Positions 27,952 through 35,690 of a DNA stretch of 64,000 nucleotides are shown here, one piece after another. Under the pieces are notes generated by a model. It was not told the DNA's origin and did not search any database. It saw only the letters and a list, made by a program, of their open reading frames with translations. The stretch's first letter is position 1. Every line of letters begins with the position of its first letter. The stretch is from positions 310,001 to 374,000 of the forward strand of contig CAVZUA010000002.1 in NCBI GenBank assembly GCA_963778385.1, given 5' to 3'. This DNA is from DATARH01 sp963778385 (GTDB taxonomy: Bacteria > Pseudomonadota > Alphaproteobacteria > ATCC43930 > CGMCC-115725). Both the position numbers and the translations under genes were made by a program.

Positions 27952-29130
27952 CTACACCGCACCGTTCTGGTGAAACCCGGCGATCTTGGCGGCATCGTAG
28001 CCGAATTCCTTGAGGACCTCGTCGGTGTGCTCGCCCTGGTCGGGGGTGGGTTTGAGGCGGTCGGGTTGCGGGTAGGCGCTCATGTGGATCGGCTGGCCGA
28101 CGATGTCGAAGGTGCCGAGCTTGGCGTGGTCGACCGGGCGGCGGATTTTGAGGTGCTGGACCTGCGGGTCGGCGAAGACCTGGTCGATCGTGTTGATCGG
28201 GCCGCACGGCACGCCGGCCTTGCTGAGCGCGTCGATCCAGAATTGGCTCGGCTTTGAGCGCACCACGTCGTTGAGATGGGCGATCAGCGCCGGGCGGTTT
28301 TTGGCGCGGGCGACGACCGTGGCGAAATCGGGATTGGTCGAGAGGTCCTTGTCGCCGGCCACCTCGCAGAATTTCTTCCACAGACTGTCGCCGGAGGCCG
28401 CGATGTTGATAAAGCCGTCGGCGGTCTGGAACATGCCCGTGCCGGGCGAGGTCGGGTGGAAATTGCCCTCCTGCTTGGCGACCTCGCCCTTCATCGTGTA
28501 GCGCGAGGCCTGGAAGTCGAGCATGAAGATCTGCGCTTCGAGCAGCGAGGTGTGCACCCATTGCCCCTCGCCGGTGCGCTCGCGCGCCAGCAGCGCTAGG
28601 GTAATCGCGTTGGCGAGCAGGATGCCCGCCGAGGTGTCGTTGATGGCGATGCCCACACGGGTCGGGCCTTGGCCGGGATGCCCGGTGATCGACATCAGCC
28701 CGCCCATGCCCTGGGCGATCTGGTCGACCCCGGCGCGGCCCTCATAGGGGCCATCCTGGCCAAAGCCGGAGATGCTGCCGTAGACGATGCGCGGGTTGAC
28801 CTGCTTCACCGCCTCGTAATCGATGCCGAGCCGGTGCTTTACGGTGGACTTGAAGTTCTCGACGATGACATCGGCCTTTTTCGCCATCGTCATGAAGATC
28901 TCGTGGCCTTCCTTCGATTTCAGGTTCAGCGTCAGCGAGCGCTTGTTGCGGTGCAGGTTCTGGAAATCGGGCCCGTCGCGGCGGCTGCCGGTGGCATCGG
29001 TCTGCTCGCCGGGCTGCTCGATCTTGATCACATCGGCGCCCCAATCGGCCAGTTGACGCACCGCGGTGGGGCCGGCGCGATGCGCGGTCAGGTCGAGCAC
29101 TAGAAAGCCGTTGAGGGGCAGCGCGGTCAT
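27952..29130 (-). CDS. CoA transferase family III (CaiB/BaiF), copy 2
   Basis: A 392-residue class III CoA transferase: LNGFLVLDLTAHRAGPTAVRQLADWGADVIKIEQPGEQTDA, then NLHRNKRSLTLNLKSKEG and VENFKSTVKHRLGIDYEAV. The motif at the usual catalytic site is GQWVHTSLLEAQ, with Glu where formyl-CoA transferase has Asp. CGGAGACCGCC precedes the ATG. It is more like the CaiB-type transferases of Bradyrhizobium than copy 1, and its neighbour downstream is the low-GC orphan. Substrate unknown. Confidence 0.87.
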   Translation of the reverse strand: MTALPLNGFLVLDLTAHRAGPTAVRQLADWGADVIKIEQPGEQTDATGSRRDGPDFQNLHRNKRSLTLNLKSKEGHEIFMTMAKKADVIVENFKSTVKHRLGIDYEAVKQVNPRIVYGSISGFGQDGPYEGRAGVDQIAQGMGGLMSITGHPGQGPTRVGIAINDTSAGILLANAITLALLARERTGEGQWVHTSLLEAQIFMLDFQASRYTMKGEVAKQEGNFHPTSPGTGMFQTADGFINIAASGDSLWKKFCEVAGDKDLSTNPDFATVVARAKNRPALIAHLNDVVRSKPSQFWIDALSKAGVPCGPINTIDQVFADPQVQHLKIRRPVDHAKLGTFDIVGQPIHMSAYPQPDRLKPTPDQGEHTDEVLKEFGYDAAKIAGFHQNGAV

Positions 29131-29226
29131 GGCGGTCTCCGATGAAGCGGAGCCGCCATGCTAACGCGCTTTGAGGTGTGGGAGCGAGCGGCTTGTCCGG
29201 CGCGGAGGGAGCCCGCACACGCAAGA

Positions 29227-29255
29227 AAGCTCCCCACCCGCTGGGTGGGGAGCTT
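29227..29255 (-). terminator. Hairpin terminator of the small secreted protein gene
   Basis: Perfect 13-bp stem AAGCTCCCCACCC / GGGTGGGGAGCTT with a 3-nt loop. On the minus strand it follows the stop at 29272 and is trailed by TTTCTTG, a weak U-run. Confidence 0.7.
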
Positions 29256-29271
29256 CAGCAGCAAAGGTCAG

Positions 29272-29526
29272 CTATTCGACGGTGCGCGTGCGGGTAACGG
29301 TGCCGCTGACCGGGTCGTGCACGGTCCGCGAGCGGACGGTCTCGTTGCCGTTGATCAGTTTGCGCTTCGTCACCATCTCGCCGCGATGGTTGATAAAGCG
29401 CTTGGTGATGGACGTACCGTGGTCCGACTGATGGATGGTGGTCATCGCGGGGCCGACGGGCTCGGCCAGAGCCACACCTGAGACCATGGCCAACGCCGCC
29501 GAGGCGGCCAACGCATATCGCAGCAT
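29272..29526 (-). CDS. Small secreted protein
   Basis: An 84-residue product with a signal peptide (MLRYALAASAALAMVSGVALA, cleavage near 21) and a short basic/Thr-rich mature part (TTIHQSDHGTSITKRFINHR, then RTRTVE). Start at ATG 29524-29526 with GGAGGAGAAGACA. No family recognised; similar small periplasmic proteins occur in Bradyrhizobiaceae. Confidence 0.65.
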   Translation of the reverse strand: MLRYALAASAALAMVSGVALAEPVGPAMTTIHQSDHGTSITKRFINHRGEMVTKRKLINGNETVRSRTVHDPVSGTVTRTRTVE

Positions 29527-29835
29527 TGTCTTCTCCTCCCATTCCAAATAGATGTAGGCTAACCGCGTTCGCTAACGCTAGTTCCGTCTCAGAAATGACG
29601 TTGTTCATTTTGGAGTTGCAAGACTTTGATAAACTACAGAGCGCGGAAGTTGAGCTTCTTTTGACACCGCAATTTCACGGTTAACGAAGATAAGTTCCAA
29701 ATTATCTGTTCGATTTACGTCTTGACGGCTCTACTAGAGATTAAGACTACATCGCCTGTGGGATCGATAGGCCGGATATCGATCCGGCTCTTGTCATATG
29801 ATGGGGTCGACAATCCGCGGGGAGCGACCCGAACA
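29527..29835. other. AT-rich intergenic/promoter region
   Basis: About 310 bp between divergent small genes, with much lower GC than its surroundings. It holds a possible -35 TTGACG near 29722 and the dyad described at 29761-29785. No gene is evident. Confidence 0.5.
29761..29785. promoter_or_regulatory. Inverted repeat, operator-like
   Basis: GGATCGAT - 9 nt - ATCGATCC, a perfect 8-bp dyad about 50 bp upstream of ATG 29836, with a candidate TTGACG 40 bp before it. The arrangement suggests a repressor site; binding protein unknown. Confidence 0.35.
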
Positions 29836-30174
29836 ATGACTGCGAATGACCCTGCCGAGGCCGTTGAGCTGGAGCACACCGCGGACTGGCGGATCAAGAA
29901 GCTCGGCGAGAACCCCGGCGACGCCGAAAGCGCTCGCGCGGCCGAGCTACTGCAAAAGCTGGCGAACGAGGTTCGAGCGCTCACCGGCTCTCCGGTCTAT
30001 CGGGAATACCAGGCGATCTGCGGCTGGCTCGACGAGTTCGACGGCATGGCGGAACTGGGCGAATATGCCCACGAGTACCGGATGCGGATCGGCGTCGACC
30101 GGTTTCCGGCGAGCGGTGAGGCGTATCTTCGCGCGCTGATCGGTTTCGCCAAGGACACATTTGGAGGCCCCTGA
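29836..30174 (+). CDS. Conserved-looking helical protein, unknown function
   Basis: 112 residues from ATG 29836 (GGGGAG 11 nt upstream): MTANDPAEAVELEHTADWRIKKL, then ELLQKLANEVRALTGSPVYREYQAICGWLDEF, and an acidic C-terminus. Highly charged, all-helical in appearance, no TM or signal. It ends 3 bp before the threonine-aldolase-like gene, so the two are probably coexpressed. An in-frame upstream start at 29722 is unlikely. Family not recognised. Confidence 0.6.
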   Translation: MTANDPAEAVELEHTADWRIKKLGENPGDAESARAAELLQKLANEVRALTGSPVYREYQAICGWLDEFDGMAELGEYAHEYRMRIGVDRFPASGEAYLRALIGFAKDTFGGP

Positions 30175-30177
30175 CCG

Positions 30178-31293
30178 ATGCCCGCCACGATGATGACCGC
30201 GCACCGGCGCGATGTCTCCGATGAAGATCGGCTGGTGCAGTTCCGGTCGGACGGGCTCGGTTTGTCGCCCGCCGCCTATGGACGGCTGCTCGCCGCGATC
30301 GCCGAGACGCGCGGCATCGCCATCGACGATTACTCGCGGAACGGCGTCGTGGCCGAGCTGGAAGCGCGCATGGCGGCGCTGCTGGGCAAGGAAGCGGCGG
30401 TGTTCCTGCCGACCGGCACGCTGGCCAACCACCTCGCGGTGCGGCGTCTCGCGCGCCACGGCAAGCGCGTCCTGGTCCAGGCGGAGAGCCACCTCTACAA
30501 CGACGAGGGCGACTGCGCCCAGCAGTTGAGCGGCCTCAACTTGGTGCCGCTGGCGCCAGGCCGGGCGACGATCACCCTGGCCGAAGTCGAGCGCGCGGTC
30601 GCCGGGGCGCCCGAGATGCGGGTCGCGGCGCCAGTCGGGGCGATCTCGATCGAGACGCCGGTGCGCCGCGCCGCCGGCGACGCATTCGATCCGAGCGAGC
30701 TGCGCGCGATCTCTGGCTTTGCCCGGGCGCGCGGCATCGGGCTGCATCTCGACGGGGCGCGGCTGCTGCTCGAAGCCGCCTATACCGGTATCGCCCCCGT
30801 CGAGACCGCGGCGCTGTTCGACACGGTCTATGTCTCGCTGTGGAAATACCTCAACGCGGCGAACGGGGCGATCCTCGCCGGCCCACGCGACCTGCTCGAC
30901 GGGCTCTACCACGAGCGCCGCATGTTTGGCGGCAGCCTGCCGCGGGCCTGGCCCGACGCGGCGGTGGCGCTGCATTTTCTCGACGGCTTTGTCGAGCGTT
31001 TTGCCGCGGCGGTGAAGGCCGCCGATGCGGTGCTGGCGGCACTCAATGAGCATCCGGCAGCGCGGGTCGAGCGGTCGCGCGCGGCGACCAACGTCGCGAT
31101 CCTGCGTATTGCCGGGGCCAATGCCGCGAGCCTGCCGCAGCGGCTTGCGGCGCAGGGCATCGGCATTCGTGCCGCACGGCAGGTTTCCGCCGGCGGCGCG
31201 GAATTCACGCTGCACACCAACGAGACGGTCGTGCACCGCCCGGTGACCGAGATCGTAGGCGCCTTTGCCGCGGCTTTCGACGAGGCTGGATAG
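30178..31293 (+). CDS. Threonine aldolase / beta-eliminating lyase family
   Basis: A 371-residue fold-type I PLP enzyme of the LtaE/GLY1 family, cleaving beta-hydroxy amino acids to glycine and an aldehyde. The N-terminus QFRSDGLGLSP is close to the family pattern; ETRGIAIDDYSRNGVVAELE, FLPTGTLANHLA and QAESHLYNDEGD follow; D192 in LHLDGARL stacks on PLP; the PLP lysine is probably K223 in SLWKYLNAANGAIL. It lacks the usual SKG... lysine context (here LWKYL), so it may be a specialised relative. Coupled to the helical gene just upstream. Confidence 0.8.
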   Translation: MPATMMTAHRRDVSDEDRLVQFRSDGLGLSPAAYGRLLAAIAETRGIAIDDYSRNGVVAELEARMAALLGKEAAVFLPTGTLANHLAVRRLARHGKRVLVQAESHLYNDEGDCAQQLSGLNLVPLAPGRATITLAEVERAVAGAPEMRVAAPVGAISIETPVRRAAGDAFDPSELRAISGFARARGIGLHLDGARLLLEAAYTGIAPVETAALFDTVYVSLWKYLNAANGAILAGPRDLLDGLYHERRMFGGSLPRAWPDAAVALHFLDGFVERFAAAVKAADAVLAALNEHPAARVERSRAATNVAILRIAGANAASLPQRLAAQGIGIRAARQVSAGGAEFTLHTNETVVHRPVTEIVGAFAAAFDEAG

Positions 31294-31388
31294 ACCTTGT
31301 GTGCCTCCTTCGAGACGCCGCCGGCTTCGCCTGCTCCTCAGAGCCAGACGCGAAATGCGTTGTGGCGTCATCTGAGTGCTTTTTTTCT

Positions 31389-31533
31389 CGTCATTCCGGG
31401 GCATCGTGCAGCGATGAACCCGGAACCCATGAACACGGACCTCGAAAAAGCGCGTTCCGACGCCGTAACCACATCGGAGCAGACCGCGTTCTTGGGTTCC
31501 GGGTTCGGCCCTGCAGGCCGCCCCGGAATGACG
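31389..31533. repeat. CGTCATTCCGGGGC dispersed palindrome, copy A
   Basis: Begins CGTCATTCCGGGGC and ends with its complement GCCCCGGAATGACG; inside lies GAACCCGGAACCCATGAACACGGACCT, which recurs at 60202-60340. The dispersed palindromes of this type are common in Bradyrhizobium-like chromosomes. Confidence 0.85.
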
Positions 31534-31596
31534 AGCTAATTTCAAAGAGCTCGCGTGAGCGGGCGTCTCGAAGGACTCAACGAAAACTCGCGGCCG

Positions 31597-32574
31597 CTAG
31601 CTTTCCAAAAACTCGGCGAAATAGTCCTCGACCGCCACACTGCGTTTGGTGATGCCGAGATCGAAGGCTTGTTGGCAGAAGGCTTCGATGGTGGCGCGGT
31701 TGCGCTCGTAGCCGTCCTGGTGGAAGTCGGCGCCCATCAGCGCCTCGGTTTCTTCGAGGTCGCGGTCGACCCAAGGCGACACGTAAGGGAAGTTGCGCAC
31801 CGCCGCGGCGAACATGGCGTTCGAGCGGATAAAGGCGTCGGTCAGGCTGTGCGCCAGTGTCTTGTCGCGTTCCCAGACCTCGCGGCGCAGCACGATGAGG
31901 TGCTGCGGCGGATAGATTCCGGTGGCCTTGAAGTAGTCGCGCTCGACGGCGCGGCAATCCGGGAACAGGCGGACGATCGGGCCGTCTTTCGGGTGATAGC
32001 GCGCCGGGCGCGGCGGGCTGTAGATCGCTTCGAGATCACCGGCGAGCAGCATTTCCGACAGAAAGCGCTCCGGCGGCACGGGATGCACGCCATCGGGCAG
32101 CGCCGCGTGGTGCTGGGCGCTCCACCCCTTGTCGACATCGCCGATCCACCATTCGAGGCGAGCGGGGGACACGCCGACGAAATTGAGGAAATGGCGGTAC
32201 CAGATCGAGCCGCTCGCCACCCAATCATACATGCCGACCCGCTTGCCGATCAGGTCGGCCGGCGTACGGATTGCGCCGTCGTTACGGATGTAGAGGTCGC
32301 GGGCGGTGAAGTTTCTCAGTGGGAACACCGGCAGCGCGACAAAGCTGCGGTCGCCATTGTCGATGCGGCGCAGATGACCGGCCATCGAGGCTTCGCCGCC
32401 CTCGACGCTCGGATCGTTGATCGCCCGGCGCAGCATCTCGGCGCGCGCCGGCCAGTCGCCGCCGGTGCCGTGGATAAGGGTCAGGTCGATGCCTTCGGGC
32501 TCGATGTCGCCGATCATCAGCGGCGCGAGCCGGGTATAGTCGGCGCAGGTCAGGCGGATCGGGATGGCGGCCAT
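31597..32574 (-). CDS. 4,5-dihydroxyphthalate decarboxylase-like protein
   Basis: A 325-residue protein with the solute-binding (NMT1/THI5-like) fold but no signal peptide, matching the 4,5-dihydroxyphthalate decarboxylase (Pht5) family. The N-terminus IRLTCADYTRLAPLMIGDIEPEGIDL is the family hallmark, then EGGEASMAGHLRRIDN, FVALPVFPLRNFTARDLYIR and GKRVGMYDWVASGSIWYRHFL. GAGGGAGCG precedes the ATG. In the phthalate pathway it converts 4,5-dihydroxyphthalate to protocatechuate; here the neighbours do not confirm that. It is divergent from the racemase-type gene at 32667. Decarboxylase versus ligand-binding role is undecided. Confidence 0.78.
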   Translation of the reverse strand: MAAIPIRLTCADYTRLAPLMIGDIEPEGIDLTLIHGTGGDWPARAEMLRRAINDPSVEGGEASMAGHLRRIDNGDRSFVALPVFPLRNFTARDLYIRNDGAIRTPADLIGKRVGMYDWVASGSIWYRHFLNFVGVSPARLEWWIGDVDKGWSAQHHAALPDGVHPVPPERFLSEMLLAGDLEAIYSPPRPARYHPKDGPIVRLFPDCRAVERDYFKATGIYPPQHLIVLRREVWERDKTLAHSLTDAFIRSNAMFAAAVRNFPYVSPWVDRDLEETEALMGADFHQDGYERNRATIEAFCQQAFDLGITKRSVAVEDYFAEFLES

Positions 32575-32666
32575 TGACGCTCCCTCGTTGCGCCCCGGGC
32601 CATTGTCGCGACGGCGGGGCTTCTGTCAGAGTACGGCCAGCGCGTCCCCTGGCGAAAGGCTTCCCG

Positions 32667-33383
32667 ATGACCGTGCATTTCGGCGCCCTGATCCCCTCGA
32701 CCAACACGACCGTCGAGAACGAATACAGCCATCTGCTGCCGGCTGAGGTGATGCAGGCGCATTACGGCCGGCTGATGAGCAGCAATCACGGCGCCTCTCC
32801 CTTCGCCTCTCCGCTCGACGCCGATGTCGGCTACCAGGCGAAGCTGCTCGGCACCGCGCGGGTCGAGATGATCGCGCTGATCCAGACCTCGGCCTGCCTC
32901 TTCAAGGACGATTACGACGAGACCACCTGCGCGCGGATCACCGAGCATTCGGGCTGTGTCCCGGCGATCACTTCGGCGATGGCGATCGGCGAAGCGCTGA
33001 AGGCGCTCGGCGCGCGGCACATCGCGCTGGTCTCGCCCTATTCGGAAGAAGTCAACGCCCGCGCTCGGCATTATTTCGAGAGCAAGCACGCGGTGAAGAT
33101 CGCCGCGCTCGAAGGCTTCGCGGCCAAAAACTCCTACATGATCGGCAAGCTCGGCCCGGAGAATGCGCGCGACGCCTTCGCCCGCATCGACCGGCCGGAG
33201 ATCGAAGCGTTTGTCGTGCCGGGCGGCAATTTCCCGACCATGGCCTCCGTGCCGGGATGGGAGCGGGAGTTCAAGAAGCCGGTGGTGACGACGAACCAGG
33301 CGACGGTGTGGGCGATCCTTCGCCGGCTTGGCCGCAAGGACCGCATCCCCGGCCTCGGCAAGCTGCTGGAAATGCCGGCCTAG
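32667..33383 (+). CDS. Asp/Glu racemase-superfamily protein (maleate isomerase/arylmalonate decarboxylase type)
   Basis: A 238-residue cytoplasmic enzyme. HFGALIPSTNTTVENEYSHLLPAEVMQAHYGRL is the maleate cis-trans isomerase/AMDase opening; IQTSACLFKDDY carries a cysteine near residue 73, and ALKALGARHIALVSPYSEEVN is the family mid-motif. The segment where maleate isomerase has its second cysteine reads VVPGGNFPTM here, so only one of the two catalytic Cys is visible. ATG 32667 with CGAAAGGCTTCCCG. Its 3' end overlaps the convergent EcsC gene by 4 bp (CTAG). Likely works on a dicarboxylate or malonate derivative. Confidence 0.8.
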   Translation: MTVHFGALIPSTNTTVENEYSHLLPAEVMQAHYGRLMSSNHGASPFASPLDADVGYQAKLLGTARVEMIALIQTSACLFKDDYDETTCARITEHSGCVPAITSAMAIGEALKALGARHIALVSPYSEEVNARARHYFESKHAVKIAALEGFAAKNSYMIGKLGPENARDAFARIDRPEIEAFVVPGGNFPTMASVPGWEREFKKPVVTTNQATVWAILRRLGRKDRIPGLGKLLEMPA

Positions 33384-34135
33384 CTCGATGCGGCTGGCGG
33401 CGGTTCGAGCGCGAGGAGCTTGGGGGCGCCAACGTTCTCGACAACGGCCTCGTCGATGTCATGGCGGGCCGCAAAGACGCGGTGCGCGGTGCGGCCAATC
33501 ATGTGGGTGAGGGCCGCATCGAACCCGCCGGCAACCACACCGCCGAGCAGCGGCACCAACCTGCCGAGCCCGGCGATGCCGCGCGAACCGGCGATCCCCA
33601 GGGCGGCAACATGCCCGGCATGCCGTGATTTGTTGAACAGCAGGGGTGCGGCCCAGCCCGCCGTGTCACGGCCGAGCCGCGTGCCAAACCGTATCCCGGC
33701 GTCACGCAAGGTGTCCGCGGCCTTTGAACCCGACAGGCAGGCGAGAACCAGCATCCGCACTTGCGCGCTGCGGATATCATGCCCATGCAGGTGTGCGATG
33801 GCCGCGACCAGCCGCGTCTGGAGGTAGAGCGCACCCGCGAGGTTGGCGGGCAAAGCGATCGGCAGCGCGACAAAGCCGCCGCAACCCGTCGCGAAGCCGG
33901 TCACACCGGCCATCCGCGTATGCGCGGCGATGACCGCCCTCACCGCGTCGTCCAACGCTGGATGCTCTGCGGCGTATTGCGCCGCCATTTCCTCGGCACC
34001 GGCAAAACCCGGCATGCCATCGACCGCTTTGCCATAGGCCCAGTCGAACGCCTGCATCAACGGTGCGACGATGGGACGGCCGCGCGCGGCGCCCGCCACG
34101 GCGAGATTTCGTACCGCATTGGTCAAGGATTTCAT
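33380..34135 (-). CDS. EcsC-family protein
   Basis: A 251-residue protein of the EcsC family (named for a Bacillus ABC-transporter locus gene; role unclear). GVTGFATGCGGFVALPIALPANLAGALYLQTRLVAAIAHLHGHD is the core hydrophobic part, and AGSRGIAGLGRLVPLLGGVVAGGFDAALTHMIGRTA the C-terminal hydrophobic segment. Probably membrane-associated. The gene runs against the racemase-type gene, sharing a 4-bp overlap of stops. Confidence 0.75.
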   Translation of the reverse strand: MKSLTNAVRNLAVAGAARGRPIVAPLMQAFDWAYGKAVDGMPGFAGAEEMAAQYAAEHPALDDAVRAVIAAHTRMAGVTGFATGCGGFVALPIALPANLAGALYLQTRLVAAIAHLHGHDIRSAQVRMLVLACLSGSKAADTLRDAGIRFGTRLGRDTAGWAAPLLFNKSRHAGHVAALGIAGSRGIAGLGRLVPLLGGVVAGGFDAALTHMIGRTAHRVFAARHDIDEAVVENVGAPKLLALEPPPAASS

Positions 34136-34275
34136 CGGGCTTATGTGGCACCGCCGGATCGCGCCCGCAATCCGCCGCCTCCCGCGGCCCCAGCCAACCG
34201 CCGGGATACCTGCTTGGATTATCGTGCGGCGGCGAATAGGCTAAATTCAATAGGCTAAGTCTTTGCGAGTCCGCG

Positions 34276-34476
34276 ATGCGCACCGTCAACATCGACGAAG
34301 CGAAAACCCATCTGTCGCGACTGGTGCAACGGGCGGCGAACGGTGAACCCTTTATCATTGCTAAAGCCGGGAAGCCATTAGTCAAGGTGGTGCCGCTGGA
34401 TGCACCAAGCGAAGGCAAGAAAATCTGCCGGATCGGCATGCTCGAGGGCGGGCCGCTGCCTCACCCGGGGACATAA
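34276..34476 (+). CDS. Phd/YefM-family antitoxin, orphan
   Basis: A 66-residue Phd-type antitoxin: MRTVNIDEAKTHLSRLVQRAANGEPFIIAKAGKPLVKVVPL is standard. No toxin follows: the C-terminus ends with LPHPGT and the tonB gene of the opposite strand begins its 3' end 3 bp later. Either the toxin was lost or this antitoxin acts alone. Confidence 0.8.
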   Translation: MRTVNIDEAKTHLSRLVQRAANGEPFIIAKAGKPLVKVVPLDAPSEGKKICRIGMLEGGPLPHPGT

Positions 34477-34479
34477 CGT

Positions 34480-35265
34480 CTAACGGTGCCCGTTACGCAC
34501 CGAAAATTGCACCGGCAAGGTCAGGACGAGTTGCGCGCCCGGTACCTCGGGCGGGGGGGCGGGCAAGGGTTGCGCGCGCTGGATCAGCGCGGTGACTTCT
34601 TCGTCGAGCAATGCGAAGCCGGAGCCCTTCTCGATCTGTGCGGAGAGGACATGGCCGGTGCGGTCCATCGTAAAGCGCAGATAGACGACGCCTTCCTGGT
34701 GCTGCTCCTGCGCGAGGCGCGGGTAGCGCTTGTAGCGCTCCAACCAGGCGACCAGTTGCGCCTGCCAACTCGCCCGCGTTGCACCGGGGTTCCCCGCCGG
34801 CGGTGCGGCTGCCGGCGCAGGCGGCGCGGAAACCGCCGGCGCCGCGGGGGGTGGCGGCTGCTCGGGCTTGACCGCGGGCGGATGCTCCACCGGCTTTGGC
34901 TTGGCCTGGGGTGGCGGCTTGGGGATCGCCACAGCGGGCTTCGGCGCCGGACTCGGCTCGACCTTGGGCAGCGGAATATCGGGCAGCGGCGGTAAGGGCG
35001 GCGGCGGCACGAGAGGCTGCACCCGGGGCTCGGGAACAGGCTCCGGCACGGGCACCGGCGGCGCGGGCTGCGGCGGTGACGGCACCGGCGCCAGATCGAT
35101 CATGATCGCGGGCGGTGACGTGTCGCCCGCACTCAGCGCGATCGGCCGCCACAGCAGATACAGACCCGCCGCGACATGCAGCAGCAGCACAACGGCGAAG
35201 CTGACGCTCCACCGGCCCAACTCGGCGCGGTTGTTCCGGAAAGGACTTGCCGCGGCAACGGTCAT
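34480..35265 (-). CDS. tonB: TonB energy-transducing protein
   Basis: A 261-residue TonB. A single N-terminal TM helix (WSVSFAVVLLLHVAAGLYLLW, containing the conserved His), a long periplasmic Pro/Lys-rich spacer (many PPP and KPxP repeats, about residues 60-165), and a C-terminal TonB domain with VAWLERYKRYPRLAQEQHQEGVVYLRFTMDRTGHVLSAQIEKGSG. Connects the ExbB/ExbD proton motor to the outer-membrane receptor at 38510-40867. Start ATG 35263-35265 overlaps the exbD stop by 4 nt. Confidence 0.93.
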   Translation of the reverse strand: MTVAAASPFRNNRAELGRWSVSFAVVLLLHVAAGLYLLWRPIALSAGDTSPPAIMIDLAPVPSPPQPAPPVPVPEPVPEPRVQPLVPPPPLPPLPDIPLPKVEPSPAPKPAVAIPKPPPQAKPKPVEHPPAVKPEQPPPPAAPAVSAPPAPAAAPPAGNPGATRASWQAQLVAWLERYKRYPRLAQEQHQEGVVYLRFTMDRTGHVLSAQIEKGSGFALLDEEVTALIQRAQPLPAPPPEVPGAQLVLTLPVQFSVRNGHR

Positions 35266-35687
35266 TGCGATGGCTGCGTCTCGAGCCCGACGAGGGCGAT
35301 CTTGAGGTATCCGGCGGCGCGCAGCAGGTTCATCGTCTGCATCAGCTCGCCGTAGTCGATCTGCTTGTCGGCGCGCAGAAAGACGCGCTGCTCCTTGTCG
35401 GCATTGGAGGCCGCGTCGAGGGCGCCGGCGAGGGCGCTTTCGGCGACTGTCGCATCGCCCAGCGCCAGCGTGTGGTCGGCCTTGATCGTCAGGAAGAGCG
35501 GCTTGTCGGGGCGCGGCTGTCGCTGTGCGGTCGAGACCGGCAGATCGACAGCGATGTCGACGGTCGCGAGCGGTGCCGCCACCATGAAGATGATCAGCAG
35601 CACCAGCATCACGTCGATAAACGGCGTGACGTTGATCTCGTGGTTCTCCGGCAGGTCGTCGTCGCCGTGATGGAGCAGCAAGGCCAT
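35262..35687 (-). CDS. exbD: ExbD, TonB-system subunit
   Basis: A 141-residue inner-membrane protein with one N-terminal TM segment: INVTPFIDVMLVLLIIFMVAAPL, where the Asp (in FIDVMLVLL) is the proton-carrying residue of ExbD. The C-terminal periplasmic domain contains KADHTLALGDATV and ADKQIDYGELMQTMNLLRAAGYLKIALV. Overlaps tonB by 4 nt and follows exbB after 3 bp. Confidence 0.93.
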   Translation of the reverse strand: MALLLHHGDDDLPENHEINVTPFIDVMLVLLIIFMVAAPLATVDIAVDLPVSTAQRQPRPDKPLFLTIKADHTLALGDATVAESALAGALDAASNADKEQRVFLRADKQIDYGELMQTMNLLRAAGYLKIALVGLETQPSQ

Positions 35688-35690
35688 CGG

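Noticed and set aside
31597..32574. Periplasmic ABC transporter binding protein
   Set aside because: No signal peptide and the best family fit is dihydroxyphthalate decarboxylase-like.
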